NCBI RefSeq assembly: GCF_026626705.1
Contig: NZ_JAPNKC010000001.1
Coordinates: forward strand, 3,038,001 to 3,102,000
Direction: 5' to 3'
From: Pyxidicoccus sp. MSG2
GTDB taxonomy: Bacteria; Myxococcota; Myxococcia; Myxococcales; Myxococcaceae
Length of the DNA: 64,000 bases
The position numbers and the translations under genes are program-made. Position 1 is the stretch's first letter, and every line of letters starts with the position of its first letter. A model generated the notes under the pieces. That model did not search any database. It had not been told where the DNA came from and saw only the letters and a list, made by a program, of their open reading frames with translations. This document shows, piece by piece, positions 61,408 through 64,000 of the stretch.

Positions 61408-62601
61408 TCAGAGCTGATAGCGCCCGACGATGGCGCTCAGCTCGCTGGACGCGGTGGACAGCTGGATGGCGGCCTGCTCGCTGTCGGCCATGCGCTCGAC
61501 AATCTGGTCCGCCAGGTCCGCCATCGAGCTGAGCGCGGCGAACAGCTCCGCGATGCCGGCGTCCTGCTGACTGACGGCGTCGGCGATGCTGCGCACCGTC
61601 TGTCCGTTGGTCTGGATGATGGTGGCCAGCGAGCGCAGGCTCTCGCCCGCGGCTCGCACCTGCTCCAGGCCGCCCTCCACCTCGCGCGCGCCCCCTTCAC
61701 TGGTGCGCACGGCGTCGGAGATGGCCCGGCCGATGTCGCCCAGGATGGCCTGCACCCGCGTGGTGGCACCCGCGGACTGGTCCGCCAGCGAGCGCATCTC
61801 CCGCGCCACCACCGCGAACGAGCGACCCGTCTCACCGCTGCGCGCCGCCTCGATGGAGGCATTCAGGGCCAGCACGTTGGACTGGTCCGCCAGGTCCTTC
61901 ACCGTGCGGGTGATGTCCCCGACCTGCCGCGTGCGCTGATGCAGCTCGGAGATGGTGCGCCCCATCTGCTCCACGTGCGAGCGGATGTGGGTGAGCCCAC
62001 CCACACTGCCGGACACCGCTTCCTCGCCCGCCCGGCCGAACTCGGTGGCCCGCTGCGCCTCGCGCTGGATGGCCTCCACCCGCTTCGCCGCCGCCTTCGA
62101 GGCCTCCTGGAGTTGCTGCGCCGCGAGCTGCGTCTCGTGCAGCGCCACCGCCTGCTGCCCCACCGCCTCGTTCTGCACCGACGCGGACTCGGTGAGGTTC
62201 GTGGCGGCGGCCTCCAGTCGCTCGGACGAGGCGCGCAGCGCCAGCAGCATCGTGCGCAGCTGCGCCATCAGCGCCGAGAAGGAACCGGCGAGCTGGCCAA
62301 TCTCGTCGTCCGAGCGCACCGTCAGCGTGCCGCGGAAGTCGCCCTCCGCCACCACGCGGGCCGTGGCGGCGGTCAGCTCGCGCAGGGGCGCCGTCAGCCG
62401 GCGGATCAACGTGAAGACCACCGCCCCCGCGACCAGCGCGAGCGCGCCGTTCAGCAAGAAGAGCCAGAGCAGGGAGCCGAAGGAGAACGCCTCGGAGCCG
62501 GACCGCAGCAGAGCCCCCGTGAGCGCCACGCTCACGGTGGTGAGGACGAAGATGACCAGGGAGATGGCCACCGACAAGCGCGCGGCAAGGCTGTGCGTCA
62601 T
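61408..62601 (-). CDS. Methyl-accepting chemotaxis protein without a sensor domain
   Basis: A 397-residue chemoreceptor. Two membrane spans (about 9-31 and 42-65) are separated by only about ten residues, so there is no periplasmic ligand domain. A HAMP linker (about 66-118; DDEIGQLAGSF) follows, then the signalling domain with the conserved tip (DQSNVLALNASIEAARSGETGRSFAVVA). The ATG at 62601 is preferred; GTG at 62628 is in frame. No che genes are seen nearby, so it likely joins one of the multiple chemosensory systems expected in myxobacteria, which control gliding and development. Confidence 0.88.
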   Translation of the reverse strand: MTHSLAARLSVAISLVIFVLTTVSVALTGALLRSGSEAFSFGSLLWLFLLNGALALVAGAVVFTLIRRLTAPLRELTAATARVVAEGDFRGTLTVRSDDEIGQLAGSFSALMAQLRTMLLALRASSERLEAAATNLTESASVQNEAVGQQAVALHETQLAAQQLQEASKAAAKRVEAIQREAQRATEFGRAGEEAVSGSVGGLTHIRSHVEQMGRTISELHQRTRQVGDITRTVKDLADQSNVLALNASIEAARSGETGRSFAVVAREMRSLADQSAGATTRVQAILGDIGRAISDAVRTSEGGAREVEGGLEQVRAAGESLRSLATIIQTNGQTVRSIADAVSQQDAGIAELFAALSSMADLADQIVERMADSEQAAIQLSTASSELSAIVGRYQL

Positions 62602-62864
62602 TCGCTGCGAAGCCAAGGAGAGGGACACGAGGGGGAGCCGCCGAGCATACTCCGATCGGCACTCGGTTGTTGAGGGGTGCGCACTGAATTCACAGGTTGC
62701 GTGGTGGTCTGAATGACCCTGGTGGACCCGACACGGCTCCACGGGTCGTCCCCTCCAAGGTGACGTTTGCGGTCGTCCGTGGATCGCAATCTTGCGCCCG
62801 GACTCCGACACTGTCCGCGACGTTGGCTTGACGGGAGCGCGGCCCCTGCGCTCCCGTGTGCGCC

Positions 62865-63464
62865 ATGCGCCTGCCCTCCCTGCTGTCGGCCATGGCCCTG
62901 CTCGCCCTCACGCCTGGCAGGCTGCGGGCGGAGGAAGCGCAAGGCGAGGTCCGGGCGAAGGCGGAGCCCGCCCCCACGCCGCGCAACTTCGGCAACCTTC
63001 GCGTCGGAGGCTCCACGGCCAACGGCAACGGCCGGCCCGAGCTGTGCCTGGAGCTGTCGCCGGTGTCCTTCCTCTCCGTGGAAGGCTGTGGCACGGGCAG
63101 TGGATTCCTGCACGGAGACCCGGAGCCGGAGGTGGCGCACTTCCGCGCCAAGCTGCGGCTCCTGTCCTTCGACGCCGAGGGCTGGGGCACCCTCCAGCCC
63201 TTCCTCGCCGCCGGCATGGCCGAGGCGCAGGTGGGCGAGGACGACCCGGGCTTCCAGTTCAACGGCACGGACGCGCGCCGCGTGTCCACGACGGGGCCGG
63301 AAATGGGCGTGGGGCTGCGCTTCCTGCGCCCGCTGGCCTCCGGCTTCGAGCTGGTGGGCGACTTCAACCTGGGCATGGCCTGGCTGCCACATGCCCCGGA
63401 GCTGGTGAAGCCCCAGGACACGTGGCTGCCCTCGGCCAGTCTTTCCTTCGGCGTGGGCTTCTGA
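62865..63464 (+). CDS. Small exported hypothetical protein
   Basis: A 199-residue protein with a signal peptide (MRLPSLLSAMALLALTPGRLRA); GTG 62856 is an alternative start. After a short Glu/Ala linker the sequence is strand-rich (NFGNLRVGG, LCLELSPVSFLSVEG) and ends in ASLSFGVGF, with a terminal Phe as in outer-membrane barrels. No family recognised. Divergent from the chemoreceptor gene. Confidence 0.6.
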   Translation: MRLPSLLSAMALLALTPGRLRAEEAQGEVRAKAEPAPTPRNFGNLRVGGSTANGNGRPELCLELSPVSFLSVEGCGTGSGFLHGDPEPEVAHFRAKLRLLSFDAEGWGTLQPFLAAGMAEAQVGEDDPGFQFNGTDARRVSTTGPEMGVGLRFLRPLASGFELVGDFNLGMAWLPHAPELVKPQDTWLPSASLSFGVGF

Positions 63465-63467
63465 AGC

Positions 63468-64000
63468 TCACGCGTCCGCGACGCGCAGCACCACGGCGGT
63501 GATGTTGTCCTTTCCACCGGCCTCGTACGCATCCGCGACAAGCGCGTCAGCCACCTCGCGCGCCGAGGACAGCGTCAGCCGCCGCAGCAGTCCCTCCATG
63601 CCCAGCGGCTCGTAGAGTCCGTCCGAGCACAGCAGGAACACGTCCCCGGGCTCCGGGCGCAGCCGCTGCACCGTGGGCTCCGCGTTGTCCGTGCCCAACG
63701 CGCGGGTGATGAGGTGCCGCCAGTTGCCCGAGCCGCCCGGCGGCTCCATGCCCGCGTCGCGCAGCTCCTCGATGAGCGAGTGGTCCCGCGTCAGCATCTC
63801 CAGCTTCCCCGCGCGCAGCCGGTACAGCCGGCTGTCACCCACGTGGGCCACGGCCGCGCCGTGCTCGCTCACCGCCAGGGCCACCACCGTGGAGGCCATC
63901 TCCCTCAGGCGGCCCACGCGCTGCGCCTGCAGGTTGCGCTGCGCCAGCGCCGAGCACGCCGACAACAGGTTCTCCTCCCGGCTGCGCCCCGGGTCCGGCA
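63468..64000 (-). CDS. PP2C-family serine/threonine phosphatase, 5' end missing
   Basis: The frame is open through the end of the window, so the N-terminus is not visible; about 178 residues are seen. The PP2C motifs are present: AHVGDSRLYRL, DHSL, CSDGLYE, and GGKDNITAVV, which includes the metal-binding Asp residues. It removes phosphate from protein Ser/Thr residues; myxobacteria encode many partner kinases. The stop is three bases past the convergent small-protein gene. Confidence 0.9.
   Translation of the reverse strand, partial: PDPGRSREENLLSACSALAQRNLQAQRVGRLREMASTVVALAVSEHGAAVAHVGDSRLYRLRAGKLEMLTRDHSLIEELRDAGMEPPGGSGNWRHLITRALGTDNAEPTVQRLRPEPGDVFLLCSDGLYEPLGMEGLLRRLTLSSAREVADALVADAYEAGGKDNITAVVLRVADA

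Overview
The window is one continuous stretch of a very GC-rich bacterial chromosome with short gaps, strong GGAG-type ribosome sites and no visible phage, insertion sequence, CRISPR array, rRNA or tRNA. The gene content points to a myxobacterium of the Myxococcaceae (Myxococcus, Corallococcus or a relative). Indicators are a DUF2378 protein (a myxobacterial paralogous family), an Oar-like TonB-dependent receptor beside its own TonB/ExbB/ExbD/ExbD set, a pseudo-receiver plus coiled-coil giant resembling the FrzS/AglZ design, and many lipoproteins and small outer-membrane barrels. The exact genus cannot be read from the sequence alone.

Layout. 1-6.1 kb: end of an RNA methyltransferase gene, plsY with a DUF2752 gene, a DUF4920 protein, a possible PD-(D/E)XK-fold protein and a B12-type radical SAM protein. 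6.2-12.9 kb: an outer-membrane uptake locus, with a receptor and lipoprotein operon reading left and tonB-exbB-exbD-exbD reading right from a shared promoter region. 13-24.6 kb: housekeeping and repair genes (DUF2378, comM, type II NADH dehydrogenase, recA, cinA, pssA) and a hydrolase. 24.6-30.5 kb: a beta-helix lipoprotein, an HU protein, an M23 peptidase, threonine aldolase, nth and def. 30.6-38.3 kb: a 1745-residue scaffold-like protein and priA, which carries an apparent frameshift. 38.6-47.2 kb: a glutathione transferase, envelope proteins, a 1684-residue TPR protein and a glycosyltransferase. 47.3-64 kb: a DUF255 lipoprotein, a pseudouridine synthase, a gluzincin-like protein, a DUF2058 protein with a Gly/Arg-rich insert, a sterol-desaturase-like enzyme, an SDR, an AraC regulator, a chemoreceptor with no sensor domain and a PP2C phosphatase cut by the window edge.

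How genes work together. The clearest unit is 6.2-12.9 kb, where the inner-membrane energy module faces the receiver side (receptor plus lipoprotein) across divergent promoters. priA, the scaffold gene and def lie in one direction, and cinA overlaps the downstream membrane-protein gene by four bases. Most other genes stand alone or in pairs.

Non-coding structure worth attention: a family of near-perfect palindromes (core GGAAGGAACGTTCCTTCC) arranged in tandem arrays in two unrelated intergenic regions (28.0-28.2 kb and 59.6-59.9 kb); a 15-bp perfect inverted repeat that brackets the start codon of the DUF2378 gene; a 9-bp inverted repeat upstream of the HU gene; and a 12-bp palindrome upstream of recA.
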